DNA of 64,000 nucleotides from Ariolimax columbianus (GCA_036924085.1 JAVGWX010000013.1:43286175-43350174), one strand, 5' to 3'. Shown: positions 47,501 through 58,659, counted from the first letter of the stretch. A program made the numbers and translations. Notes: generated from the sequence alone by a model not told the origin.

Positions 47501-48794
47501 CAAGGGGCTTGTCATGTCTTTACCCTGACTATGAAGGAGTAGGAGGAGAAAGTTGAAATTACAGTGCTTACTCTTTCTCAGTGTAGCCACTACCTGAATT
47601 TATACATTTCTGCGTAACCTTGAAAAGACCTTCAGAATAAAGTAACCTATTTTAAAACTAAACCAGTAATCGCAAGCCAAAATGACATCATCACTGTCAA
47701 AATGATTTCCTTTCAGCTGGTTTTTAGATTTTGGAAAATAAAAAAGTCTGATGGAGCTAAATCCGGAGAATAGGGTGGGTGTGGAAGAATTTCAATATTC
47801 TAATCGTTGGCTGTTTGCAGCACAAGCCTTACTTTATAGGAGGGGAGTGTTGTCTTGAAGCAAAGGCAGAATTTGAGTGCGCGCTATCCCTCGTTTTCTG
47901 GTCAGTCTTTCTTAATTTGGTAAGGAGATCTGCATAATATTGCCCATTAACCATGTTGCTATGAGGCAGGTAATCTTTCAATATGACACCTTTGACGTCC
48001 AAAAAAATAGTCAGCATGACTTTTCTTGCAGATTTCTGTGCTCTTGGCTTGACATGTGTTGGTGAGCCCAGGGTTTTCCACTGCATGCTGGAAATTTTGG
48101 ATTCTAAGTCATAATGGTGAAAGTCTCATCTACTGTCACCATGGTCAGCAACATGTTTTTCAACCAACACATTTTTGGCAACTAGCCACAGCAATCCACC
48201 CTCATTTGTTTCTGTTCACATGTCAGCAGACGCGGGACTCAGCGGGCACACACTTTTCTCAAGTTCAGTCTGTTGTGTAAAATTCTAAAAACTGTACTTT
48301 CATTCAGTTTTGCTGACCTAGATATCTCTGCAATTGTCATTTTCCTATCCTGGTCAATGATTTTCTTCACTCTTGCAGCATTTTCATCGCTGCACTCTGA
48401 GGATGGTCTTCCTGATCTTGAAAGATCAGCAACATGGGAACAGCCACACTTAAACTGCCTACACCAGTTTTTTACAGAAGCATACGAAGAACAGAATTCC
48501 TGAAACACTGGTTCATCTCCCTGTGTATGTCTGTAGGTGTTTTTTCCTGCAACATCAAGAATTTTATCACAGTTCTGGCCGCAGGTTTCTCCATTGTTCT
48601 TAAAAACCGTTAGAGTAGCAGATCTGGTCAATAAGGTGTGTTGTGCCATGCACCATACCGGGGAAACCCATCAAGGAGAGAAATCCATACTTCTCAAGTC
48701 CAGTACAAATTGAATGAGCTACATATGTGCCAAATTTCAACTTTCTCCTCCTATTACTTCATAGTCAGGGTAAAGACTTGTGATAAACCCCTTG
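47501..48794 (-). mobile_element. Complete mariner element, 1,294 bp
   Basis: Bounded by TA dinucleotides at 47499-47500 and 48795-48796. The terminal inverted repeats extend inward for more than 60 bases; both begin CAAGGGG and share GTCTTTACCCTGACTATGAA and AGGAGGAGAAAGTTGAAATT. Length is normal for mariner. One minus-strand transposase gene fills the interior, but it is frameshifted. The TIRs are well matched (a few indels and substitutions), so the copy is moderately young compared with the other mariner fossils here. Confidence 0.93.
47829..48649 (-). pseudogene. Mariner transposase, disrupted
   Basis: The start is ATG at 48649. The first 136 codons contain the helix-turn-helix block (EFCSSYASVKNWCRQFKCG), the GRPSSE linker and the second helix (MTIAEISRSAKLNESTVFRI). 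Then, across a stop and frame changes near 48100-48240, come VDETFHHYD, the first catalytic-aspartate signature, and the frame 48086-47829 with QWKTLGSPTHVKPRAQKSAR and the MLTIFLDVKGVILKDY region holding the second aspartate. The C-terminal third with the last aspartate (usually HDNAPxH) is degraded after DSAHSNSAFASRQ. A typical mariner transposase is about 340-350 residues. Confidence 0.9.
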
Positions 48795-48798
48795 TATA

Positions 48799-49250
48799 GT
48801 TCGTTATTACCTTTTCTCTGTGGACAAAATACATTTGCAAGCTAAAAAGACACAAAATTCCACTTTATGAACAAATTCGCTTTACGATCATGCTGTAGTG
48901 TCTAACTGTCCGTATAAGCTAATATTAATGTTTTCCATTTCTCCGCTCTCGCCTTCCGGCTATGTATATTGAGCTGTTAATTATCTTTTTCACCGCTGTG
49001 TTTATCCAGGCATTAGATTGCTCAAACAATCTATTCCATACAAACAAACTCATTGTTTGTTCTTCATTATCTCTGGAGTGTCAAACAATATGTATATTTG
49101 CATCTAGGATAAATCTTATTAACCCGAAGCTCATGTTTGGGAATTGTTATTTGAGTTAAAGTATGGTCAACTTTACATCTTGTGCAGAGAATATTTCCAT
49201 GCAAAAAAATACGCTGATTTAGTCATTTCTGGAGAATGCACTCATTAACT
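48799..49250. other. No recognisable gene
   Basis: Nothing identified. Confidence 0.35.
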
Positions 49251-49254
49251 TCCT

Positions 49255-49400
49255 CCGATGGCAGGTTTGGCTACAGGGTAAGAGGTCGGTCTCGAGGCAG
49301 GTGGTTAGATGACATTATAAAGATTGTGCAATAACACAGGCTTGCAACAATCGACACAATGCACTTGGTGCAGGAGGACAGACTACTTAAGCTCCCCATG
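49255..49400 (+). pseudogene. Short LINE 3' end fragment
   Basis: Reads RSRGRWLDDIIKIVQ-like and RLATIDTMHLVQEDRLL across minor disruptions, as at the end of RTE-like polyproteins. Confidence 0.5.
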
Positions 49401-49949
49401 GAGTAAGTGGAAAGTAAGAAGGAAAGTAAGAAAACTAACTAAACTAAGCAGTGCCCTTTCTTCCTCTCACACTCTCTGACCCATACGAAGCATATGGCTA
49501 AAACTACAACTAGCCCCATTACAGAAAGCCTGTGTGTGAGCATCTGCAGTTATATTACCAATGGATTTACATGATGAAGTTACTAGACCACGCACAACCT
49601 TCATGAGCCACCTTTAGTGTCACACATGATGAAGTAGAGAGTGGCTGACTAATTCAGATGTCGGACTTCTAGTCATGACAAGATTCAAACCTAGGATCTT
49701 ATTTTTATTGAAGCGAAACAAAAACCTAGCATGCACATTGCTGTCCGAGTATTTAGCAATGCCATGATCTGTATTACTGTTCTTTCCATGTGTATTTCTC
49801 AGTATTGGGATAAATTTGGAACAATCGTTACATATAAAACAATAGGTATCCTCGTTGGACCCTCCAAAAGGGAAATGAATGATTCCAGTTACAACAGCCC
49901 ACTTACATCATTTATCGTTTACCATTTAATCTTCATGAAATTCAATAAC

Positions 49950-50130
49950 TCTTGGCAAAAATGGTGTTTGACAAAAATGACCTTTTACGAAAATGTCGTT
50001 TGGTGAAAAAGACCTGTTATAAATAAAAATGACTTTTGGTGAAAATGGCATTTAACATAAACGATTTTTGCCAAAAATAACTGTTGGAGAAATGACCTTT
50101 GACGAAAATGGCTTTTGACGAAAAGACTAT
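49950..50130. repeat. Degenerate short-period repeat
   Basis: Around eight imperfect copies of a 15-18-base motif, AAAATGGC-TTTGACGA, the best pair near 50100-50125. Confidence 0.6.
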
Positions 50131-50185
50131 GATCTGGGCTTGGCAGTTCTGTCTCACAACCACAAGTAAAATCAAATAAATATAC

Positions 50186-50605
50186 TTACTGAATGGTCAC
50201 TGAAATTAGGTCGCAGGTCAAACAGAGAAAAAAAATCTTTCTAATAGTTTCTTTCCCATTCTGTTCCATATTGAATCTACCCATGTGGATGGATGTACAT
50301 TTATCTACATTAAACTCCATCCACCAGCTCTCAGATAAATCTGGAATTTTATCTAATTCCGACCACAATATATCCACCTCTGCTTTAGATGAGACACTTT
50401 GTGTCATCTGCGAACTTTGCAAGTTAGCTTCAAGTGCAGTGATTTCAGCTTCATAGTTGGAGCAGAACTCAGCGCAAGCATCAGTCAGTTCATCAGAGGA
50501 TCTGTCTGGGTGTTGTATATAGACACAATAAACTGCTTTGATGCTGGTCGTGAATACAAACCCATCAGTATAAATACATGCTTTCATCATGACTGTAGAA
50601 CATTA
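50186..50605 (-). pseudogene. Two LINE fragments joined (RNase H start and CR1-like RT)
   Basis: One open minus frame of 134 codons runs from an RNase H-like region (IYTDGF, SSDELTDACAEFCSNYEAEI, then ALEANLQ) into a CR1-like RT segment (IPDLSESWWMEFNVDKCTSI). In a real LINE the RT segment precedes RNase H, so the order here is inverted. The frame is probably a fortuitous fusion of two fragments. Confidence 0.55.
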
Positions 50606-51890
50606 AGTGAACAATGATTATCTTGTTTCTGCTGGTGTTTCCTCCTCCCAGGTTGTTCGATGTTGGTATGTTTATTTCCAGTAGTGAATTTTTCACCCAA
50701 AGCAGCCTAGTCATCTATTGCCAGACATGGATCTTGATAACTGAGGCATCATCCGAGCTCATTTGTTTGTTAAAAACTTTTAATTTTGTACTTCCCATAT
50801 TCTCAGATGTATGGCGTCCCAATCCAAATGACAGCACCAATCAATTCACAAGAAGGGATCAGAGCATTTTTAGGTAGACAGCCCACTTAAAAAAGCACCT
50901 GAACAGAATCTAACCACAACCCATACAAAACCTTGGGTCCCCTCTTTGAGTGCCAGGCCCTCAACAATGTTAGAAAAATGTTTCCTCCACCGAGGCCAGA
51001 TAAAAGTGAACAGTTTGCACTGTACTAAACATGTTGAAATACCATTACATGATATTAAGCCAAAAGTCCAGATGATCCTGGATCTGTCACAGCATAATTT
51101 TTTCAGGTGATGTTTGACATTTCATTTCATACTTTGTAATTTTCCTTTCCTGCGCATTCGATAAGGATCAAGTTTCAAATTGGTAGCACAAAGTTTGTAT
51201 AAATATACTGTTGACCAGTTATTTTGTTGCTAAGCTGATGTTCGGGTGTTTAAATAGTGGTGACAGTTCACAAGTCATAGCAGGATATTGCAGTAACACT
51301 TTATTTAGTGTCTGTTAGAACTGGGTCATAAGTTCAAGGAAATTAGAGCAGTTTGATTTCCCAAGCTGATATTCTCCCAAGACGCAAATTTGTTTCAAAT
51401 GTGACAATTCCTTAAGTATGATGTATCAGCATTATTTACTGAAGCTGAGTTCAGGTCATTTAAATGTGATTCGTCATAAATACCAGGCATGAAAGCTATT
51501 TGTGATTGTTAAATTTTGAGACATTCACTTTTTTATTTTTAATGATGTAGCTATTCCTTCATTCTAACAGTGCGCTTCAACTGAGCCAATGTAGAGCAAA
51601 TCTTCATACTGAGCCTCTGTTGTAAAAACTTTATGCTTCAACCCCCAAGACACGATCACGTTAACTGCCATTATCATTCTACATTCATCACAGATCGAAA
51701 TTGGAAGATTTAGCACACATTCACCAAAACCTTTTACATATGTACCAGTTTTGTCAAATCTATGGAAGCAACTAGCTTGTCAATGATTTTGAAATGTTAA
51801 TTTTTTATTTCTATTTGCCAAGTCAATTTGAATGATTTTTTTACAAACTATAATAATAAATGAAGATCACAACATAATACAAATATATTT
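50606..51890. other. No recognisable gene
   Basis: 1.3 kb of AT-rich sequence with only short frames; no repeat or TE signature recognised. Confidence 0.35.
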
Positions 51891-51894
51891 TATT

Positions 51895-52797
51895 GATATA
51901 AATAAAATTAACATGTTTGTGAACACTTCTCTCATATCATAATAGTTTGGCTTTTCCTACATTTAACAAAACATGCAGCACAAGAAGTCTTTAGTCTACT
52001 GTCTAAGCCACATTTACACTTCACATGTAACATCTTCATCATTCGTGAAATGTCTCAAACCAAACGGGTGGAAATTGTTCAGAGCTAAGTCAGGCTGTAA
52101 AGTGAATGTTCAAGAAGTTGCCACCCTAGCTGATTGATTTTCTCCTGCGTTAATCAAGCCATATGTGTCTGGCATTGTCATATGGAGTAGTGCTCCCCTA
52201 GTCAGCGGGCCTGAATGTTTTCTTCAAATTGCAAACCGAAGCATTAACTTCACAGCATGATTCTGCCTTGAAATGATCACATTTATTCTGGAAATTGGTT
52301 AACAGCACTTTGTGAGAATCCCAAAACACTACTCATAACATTCCCTATTGATGATGTAACCTTTAATTTATTGGCAGAAGGATGTTTCCATTGTATTGAA
52401 CAAACTTTGTGTCCGGCTGGCAGTGACACATCTATGATTCGTTCCCTGTAATAATCCTGATATGCATGTTTTTTCCTTCATCTGTATACTGACATAGATG
52501 CTGAAAGTTGTCTGGGTACGGACTATGAGCACACTTTCTGGAAATTCAATTGATCATGCATTATGCTCGAGGTTAAACCATGGGAACATACTATTGCAGT
52601 TGCTACACTGGCTATCGTTACTCACTTACCAACTTGAATCATCTCCCCAATCTGACAGATGACTCTGTTGCAATCTGAACATGATGAACAGATTGGGCTT
52701 CACCAGCAAATTTTCCGCGCCCTTGAGAAAATGTTTTGACTCAGATATGCACTGCTTTACAAACACTTTTCATTCATCGTAAACAGTAAGCATTTCC
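51895..52797 (-). pseudogene. Mariner fossil 1
   Basis: The minus strand, with many stops, gives from right to left: an ENLLVKPN linker, KCAHSPYPDNFQHL, DEGKNMHIRIITGNES (first catalytic region), CSIQWKHPSAN, SSIGNVM-VFWDSHKVLL (second aspartate region) and NFHPFGLRHF near the C-terminus. It is related to the fossil at 54421-56065. The inverted repeats are not clear. Confidence 0.72.
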
Positions 52798-52799
52798 TC

Positions 52800-53320
52800 A
52801 TGAATATCTTTTGTAGAAAGTGGATTCAGTGGATTCCTACTCATTACAACATACTTGGCAACCAGGATGGTAACATAATAGCAAGAAAAGGCAGAACGCT
52901 GTCTCAATCTAATTTATGTATAACTTGTGAAGAGGCCAGGAGGTTTATCAGGTGCAGATACAAGAACAAGTGGTTAGCGGAGCAGCCAGGACAACAACAA
53001 AATGAGGCTTACTACAAGCTAAACAGGGCCGAAACAGTTGATGATTTTCAGACTCTGTACAGACCACAACAGGTTATGAAACTATCTACTCAACTAGTTC
53101 AAATTAGGACATACCGTTGAATGTGTCTGCAGCACTGATAAAATGACTGCTAAACAGTCCAACTTACAGGTTACAGAGAAGGCACATTTGGTCATCTCCC
53201 GTCCCACTCCTAGAAAAGCTCTATAGAGTTACTGATGACCTCATACGGACTACTGCTTTTTTAAGTGACACTCAAGTTGACGTCTGAAAGTGTACGATGA
53301 CGAAGAAGGATGTCAATATA
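52800..53320 (+). pseudogene. RNase H LINE fragment inside or next to mariner fossil 1
   Basis: QWIPTHYNILGNQDGNIIAR (about 52830) is the RNase H motif with the usual E-A-D positions altered. ARRFIRCRYKNKW, NEAYYKLNRAE, a decayed zinc-knuckle segment and a GACGAAGAAGG end follow. TTTGTAGAAAG before it and TATGTAGACAG after it may be an eroded target duplication. More divergent than the copies at 36009, 40552 and 55148. Confidence 0.72.
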
Positions 53321-53464
53321 TGTAGACAGATTTAGTCCCTCTTGTTTTCCTTATTTCTATTTCGCATCTTTCATTATTATATCTCCAAGAAAAACTCTTG
53401 GTCTATTCTAGAGTTTGATAATCTATTTTGATCTATGCACCATATAAACAGGTGAAAAAGGGTG

Positions 53465-53680
53465 CAACCTTCAACAATATGATGGAGAATTATCAAAGTT
53501 TAGGGTGCAACCTACGACAACTTGGCACATAATTGTCAAAGTTAGGGCAGTACCTACAGAAATTCATAAAGAGTTATCAAAGTTTAGGGCACAACCTACG
53601 ACAACTTGGCAGATAATTATCAAAGTTAGGGTACAACCTATGGCAATGGACGGAGAATTATTAAAATTCTACTAAGCAAA
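53465..53680. repeat. About 43-bp tandem repeat with dimeric pattern
   Basis: TATCAAAGTT(T)AGGG recurs roughly every 42-44 bases. Units alternate between an AACCTACGACAACTTGGC type and a more variable type, suggesting an 86-base higher-order unit. Confidence 0.8.
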
Positions 53681-53899
53681 GTAGAGGGAGTTTGTTGTTG
53701 CTCTGAAAGATGCTTTATCTGCTACCCACCACGGGTCCAAGAAGAAGGAATTACTAGTATCAACACGTCAAAGGATATGATCCTGATAATTAACTGTTCA
53801 AATAATTGTCTTATTCAGACAGTGAACTAATACATTTTTGAAAAAATTATTTTCTCATGACATCATTAAAAACAAAATGAATAGACAAACCCCTATCAA
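53681..53899. other. Unassigned
   Basis: No feature recognised. Confidence 0.3.
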
Positions 53900-54260
53900 C
53901 AACAGGGGTGGTAATCCAAGCTGATTATGTTGTTATTATCCCATAGCTGCTGAGCAAGCCTTCTCTTGGCAGCCCAATGCCATTCTTATATAGATACAGG
54001 TCTTCTTCAGTTGTGTCACTGCTCCGTACAGTGCGTTGGCAATTGTCGGCAGTGCTTGTAAGAATCTTTTCCTCATGTCCGCAAGCGCCTTGCACTCAAT
54101 GAGTAGGCGTCAAACTGTTTCATCATGGAGAGAGCAATGTCTGCACAAGGGCAGGTGCTGGGGATTGATGTGGTTCAAATGGATATTCACTCTAGTATGT
54201 CCTGTTCAGAGCTGAAAGACAAGACTTTTATACCGTCTATGTAGTTTATTTATGTCATCA
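53900..54260 (-). pseudogene. LINE 3' end with CHC zinc remnant
   Basis: Minus strand LCRHCSLHDETV, LIECKALADMRKRF and IRMALGCQE-KACSAA form a LINE polyprotein end with the usual C-x2-C...H/L-x2-C zinc module. Confidence 0.55.
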
Positions 54261-54570
54261 TTACTTTTCGGCTGTGACATTTTGCTAAATACACTGCGAC
54301 CTGTTGTTCCCGTTGCCCACCTGTTCATCCAGATTTCTCGAGTATTACTCTTAAATAAGTCTGTCATTAAATATTTTTCAATAACTACTGTTCTAAGCTT
54401 TTATACATAAATCTATATTACACACGAGGGCAAGTCAGTAATTTGGCCACAAATTCTAATTAAAAAAACCACTGAATTGAGATACATACATGATAACTAT
54501 TTATTATTACACGTAAAATCTCCCTTCTCAACACAATTTCCACCAACATTGATGCACCTATCCCATCGCT

Positions 54571-54912
54571 TTATCAGTGCAAGGAGACAGGACCAGTCTG
54601 TTCATATTGTGTTTATCAGTGCAAGGAGACAGGACCAGTCTGTTCATATTGTGTTTATCAGTGCAAGGAGACAGGACCAGTCTGTTCATATTGTGTTTAT
54701 CAGTGCAAGGAGACAGGACCAGTCTGTTCATATTGTGTTTATCAGTGCAAGGAGACAGGACCAGTCTGTTCATATTGTGTTTATCAGTGCAAGGAGACAG
54801 GACCAGTCTGTTCATATTGTGTTTATCAGTGCAAGGAGACAGGACCAGTCTGTTCATATTGTGTTTATCAGTGCAAGGAGACAGGACCAGTCTGTTCATA
54901 TTGTGTTTATCA
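54571..54912 (-). repeat. 42-bp minisatellite, 8 copies, at a mariner deletion junction
   Basis: Virtually identical units of TTATCAGTGCAAGGAGACAG plus GACCAGTCTGTTCATATTGTGT start at 54571, 54613, 54655 and every 42 bases. On the minus strand each reads DKHNMNRLVLSPCT, which resembles the mariner segment after WVPKQ (H-K-M-N-R-L-x-L-S). The period is 14 codons, so frames stay open. Confidence 0.97.
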
Positions 54913-55147
54913 TTCTGTTGTTTGGGTACCCAACATGAGCACACTTTCATGAAATTCAATCGATCATGCATTATGCTGTAGGCTTAACCATGCAATCACC
55001 CTATTGCAGCTACTACTCTGTCTATTATTATTAGCCTGTCAGCTCGAATCATCTCCCCTACTGCCAGACAGATGCTTCTGTTGCAACCTGAACAGGACTC
55101 AGCAGCAATTTTTTTTAGTGCCATTCAGAAAATTTATTGACCCAGCT

Positions 55148-55977
55148 TCTTCTTCGTACGCTGTCAGACGTCAACTTGAATTTGTTCAAAGAAAGCAGCT
55201 GTCATCCTGAGGCTGTCGACACTGCCATAGAGCTTGTCTAGTGTTGCCACTGGTGATGGCCACATGTGCTTTCTCTGGTCCTCGTATGTCGGGCAATTTT
55301 GCAGCAGATGTTCAGCGGTCATTTTCCCTGTGCCACAGGTGCATTCGTCAGTGCCACCTATCTTCAGTTTATTGAATAGGTGGTACCTCAGTCTGTTGTG
55401 GCCTGTGCGGAGTCTGAAGACCACGACCTGCTCTCTTCTGTTCAGCTGGTAGTAGGCATCATTTTTTTGTGTAGCCAGTATGTTCGGTTTCCCATTTGGC
55501 CATGTATCTGGCTCTAATAAACCTTTTGGACTCTTCGTAGGTCACACTAGAATCTGGTTGTGGTAGTCTTGCACCTTCTTTTGCCAGTCTGTCTGCCTCC
55601 TCGTTGCCTTGGATGTTACAGTGGGCTCGAACCCACTGTACCACTACTCTTTTTGGTGCGGACTGCTGGCATAGTTGACAGAGTACTGCTCTTAAATCAT
55701 TAAGTTCAGTATTTTTCTGGCTTTTTAGTGCTGTAACCACGGCCAGGGCATCTGTAAACAGGACTATCTGGCTTTCATTGCTTTCGCCTGTGAGCATTGC
55801 TTCTACTGCAGCCTTCAGTGCCTCTGCCTCAGCTCCGAAATTGCTTGAGAATTTTCCAGTCGCCACTGACAGTGTTATTTTTCTATCATTTGGTAGGCTC
55901 AGGAATTCCCCTCCCCCTCCATTCTGTGTTGTGGTTGTTACAGAACCGTCGATGTATGCCCTGGGTCTAGTCCATGC
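55148..55977 (-). mobile_element. 5'-truncated RNase H LINE insert, 11-bp target duplication
   Basis: An 830-bp minus-strand fragment of the 24519 family, with two long frames (55866-55459 and 55424-55164) separated by one frameshift near 55440-55460. It has RNase H motifs TDALAVVTALKS, QWVRAHCNIQGNEEADRLAK (S to A change before HC), the LNRREQ-VVFRL block and CTCGTG zinc knuckle, and a TCTTCTTCTTC tail complement at its left edge. Flanks TTGACCCAGCT at 55137-55147 and 55978-55988 are identical. It is inserted into mariner fossil 2. Confidence 0.95.
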
Positions 55978-56479
55978 TTGACCCAGCTATACATCTCTTT
56001 ACATGACAAACACTACTCACAGCAAACAGGAAGCATTTCCTTATGAATATTTTTGACAGAAAGTCCCTTTACCAAAAAAATAACAAACCTAAAAGGAAAA
56101 AAAAACAGCACGCTGTTCTTTGATTGTACACTTTATGAGCATGGTGTCCCTTGGTATTTGAACTGTGCACCTGACACCTTGCGTCTGCTACTTACAGTAA
56201 CCACAAAGTTAAATGTTGCTGCTTTTAGACACCACCAAGTTCATTTTTCAGTTATCCCATATCAGATTGTGACCTACTTACTGACTTACCCTCTTGCATA
56301 TATTCAATAACAGAAGTGTTATATATAAATGAAGAAATAAGAATCAAATGCAAAAGAGAAAAAGAAAATTGGTTAGAACAGAATTGTACATAGCTGAAAA
56401 TGCAACACAGAACAGACACAAACTCCATGTGTAAAAGAGTAAATGAAATAAAAGTGAGGGGAACACACACGTCCACTGA

Positions 56480-58180
56480 ATGCTTGAAAGCAAAGGGTGG
56501 GACAGTATTGATATAGTTGGAAGATGGACAGCGCACATCGGTGAATTGTACGTTGATGACAGACCAGACTTAATTGAAAAAGTTGAATGTGACGGGCGAT
56601 CAATACTGGTGACAGAGGTAGAGGATGTAATTCAGCAAATAAAGAGAGAAAATGCACCAGGCCCAGATAACATAACAATAGAAGAAATTACAGCCATGGA
56701 GTTTTCGGGATAAATGCGATAAAATTGTTTAATGATATTTGCAATTGTGGATATATTCTGAACGATTTAATGAAGTCAATGTTCATAGAACTGTAGAAAA
56801 AAACCACAAGTCATTTAACCTTACGCACTCCACATTATTTTTGAAAAATATTTGACCTAATTAATTTTCTTAATTAGTCGCTGTGGTAGTCGTCTTTCAA
56901 AATTTGTAACTTTTATGTTTGTTTGTCAATAAATATTATTTTCTGGTGTGTAGATACACAATAGCATAACGAACATGTGGGTGTTATTGTTTTTGTTGTA
57001 TGTTTGTTAGTTTTTGAGATTTAAAAAGATGAAGTTGAAAATTTATGAAAATCTCGGGAAAAATTTGGGCTCGACCACTAGGCCTAGTCGCTTCGATAGA
57101 AAACCATGGAAACCACAACAACGTATCGATACTGTGTTTACAATATCGCCACAACTGTTAGTTTCCAATTCAAACGTAGTTCTTTCATTTAAACAAACAA
57201 AATAAACAGATCTACGCGATAAAAATCTTTCTCAACAACCTACTTCCCCTTTCGCAAAAAGTCGGCTTGCTCCAAACAGCATATACAAAATTAAAACTGT
57301 TCAAAAGCCATTTGTAATCGAACACACGATACTTTAACCGGCAAAATATCGTGTATATATGGAGGGCGTAGTCAGCAGTAAAAAATGGCTGTCAGGAGTG
57401 ACTCCGTTCAAAAAAAAAAAAAATTTTTCCGCACACCGTTTTTGTAGGCCTAGCTGGTTCAAAGAGAACGGACAAGGGCGTGCTACAGGTTAATGTAAGG
57501 AACACTGCACTATCAGCCTCATGACAAAGATACTACTGCGAATCATCGCGAGAAGAGTGAGCAGTAGAACAAAACCTGAAATTGGCGATGAGCAGTGATG
57601 CGGGTTCATGGAAAGCAAGGGCACAAATAACGCCATATACATTATAAAAACAATAATCGAGAGAGCCATTGAGATGAAATTCAACATATATCTGTGTTTC
57701 ATAGGTTATGTTAAAGTGTTTGACAGGGTAAAACATGGAATTTACTCAAATGCTGAAAAGTTTAGAACCAGTACTGACAAATGACAGTGAAACATGGACA
57801 ATCAGCAAACCAACTTATAATTCTTTGAAAGCACTGGAGATGTGGTTTTACAAAAGAATGGTGTGGATACCATGGACTGCAAGGAAAACTAATTCGAAGA
57901 GAAACAAATACAAAAACAACTCATTGCAAAGATCAGAACAAGGCAGTCATCCTTTTTCCGGCATGTTATTAAAAGAGGCGGCTTAAATTACATTGTGATA
58001 ACGGGAAAGATAGTGTGAAAGTGTGACAAAGGAAGGCCGGGAGAGTTTATGTTGGACAGCCTGAAAGAATGGCACGGGTGACAATCAACAACAGAGTTGG
58101 TAAATGACACATGTGACAGAAGTAGATGGAAGACCATGATTGCCATCGCCAGCCGGCAGCGCACCTAAGGATATATATAT
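56480..58180 (+). pseudogene. RTE-like LINE remnant split by a TTAA-flanked MITE
   Basis: The left part (56480-56814) reads a KGWDSIDIVGRW linker, DDRPDLIEK, EVEDVIQQIKRENAPGPDNI (RT motif 0/1) and a degraded LFNDICNCGYI. The right part (57494-58180) resumes with RISTKPEIGDEQ-CGFME-like sequence, NAIYIIKTIIERAIEM, LCFIGYVKVFDRV (RT palm aspartate region) and a NDSETWTISKPTYNSLKALE thumb. The end region has RGRE-LDSLKEWHG-like and ATATATAT sequence. The gap is exactly the inserted element. Confidence 0.82.
56819..57489. mobile_element. piggyBac-like MITE, 671 bp
   Basis: Flanked by TTAA at 56815-56818 and 57490-57493. The ends are CCTTACGCACTCCAC and, inverted, CCTGTAGCACGCCC, an imperfect terminal inverted repeat starting CC as usual for piggyBac. 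Removing it with one TTAA rejoins the RTE reading. It has no transposase coding; an isolated 63-codon frame at 57014 is not supported. Confidence 0.72.
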
Positions 58181-58337
58181 ATAATTCCTGTTATTGAATT
58201 TTTTTCGCAATCAACCCTGAACCCAAAATGAAGAAAGAGCCTTAAACAAAATCATGTAAAATAAGTGCATAAAGAACAACAATACACTGGCCCATGTATT
58301 ACAAAACTGTCTTTACGATGTAACATGTGAAGATTAT

Positions 58338-58545
58338 CTATGCATATCTAGAATGGCATTCTCTGGAGCAGAAATTGACAAGAAATGGGACATCTCCTTG
58401 ACCGTAGCTGATATTAGATGGCACCCTCATCTGAAGAAATCTCGATGTTCTTGCCTCAAAGCAGGGCTTCCCACACACACAGAACTGAACTTTCTTGAGA
58501 TATCCTATGGAGATGAAGTCCAGATCCTCACTTGAGTATGGAATT
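58338..58545 (-). CDS. LRR1: LRR1 terminal coding exon (leucine-rich repeat protein 1)
   Basis: LRR1 (also PPIL5 / 4-1BB-LRR) is, from known biology, a substrate receptor of the CUL2 ubiquitin ligase that promotes CMG helicase unloading at the end of DNA replication. This exon starts after a strong acceptor (ATCTATCTTTTCAG) and supplies one base that completes an arginine codon begun in the previous exon, then IPYSSEDLDF. It contains FCVCGKPCF and NFCSRECHSRYA, a pair of cysteine clusters (C-x-C-x3-C and C-x3-C) matching the cysteine-rich C-terminal module of animal LRR1, where an R-I-P-Y start is also conserved. It ends at TAG, 58338-58340. The long antisense-looking upstream extension of this frame (58546-58685) is intron. 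I see no canonical AATAAA in the 150 bases downstream. Confidence 0.9.
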
Positions 58546-58659
58546 CTGAAAAGATAGATTTTTAAATATGCTAGCTGAACAATTGCAACGACAAGCACAT
58601 TGTAAGTCCTTTGAAAAAAAAATATGCAGAAAAAGGCATAAAATAAGTGAAGCAATAGT

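Larger units (their letters stand above)
54421..56065 (-). mobile_element. Mariner fossil 2, internally deleted, split by a LINE insert
   Basis: The left end GAGGGCAAGTCAGTAATTTG is shared with 35618. The minus-strand C-terminus KRWDRCINVGGNCVEKGDF lies at about 54515-54575. It is followed, moving right, by the 42-bp minisatellite, then directly by the much more N-terminal MHDRLNFMKVCSCWVPKQ (about 54920-54975). The catalytic core is thus deleted at the repeat position. Further N-terminal remnants run to 55147 and resume at 55989-56065, which matches fossil 1 near 52745-52797 (AAGCATTTCCT-ATGAATAT). Confidence 0.8.

Noticed and set aside
50186..50590. 134-codon ORF as a novel RT/RNase H fusion
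   Set aside because: RNase H-like text precedes RT-like text, opposite to functional order. Most simply two LINE fragments ligated in frame by chance.
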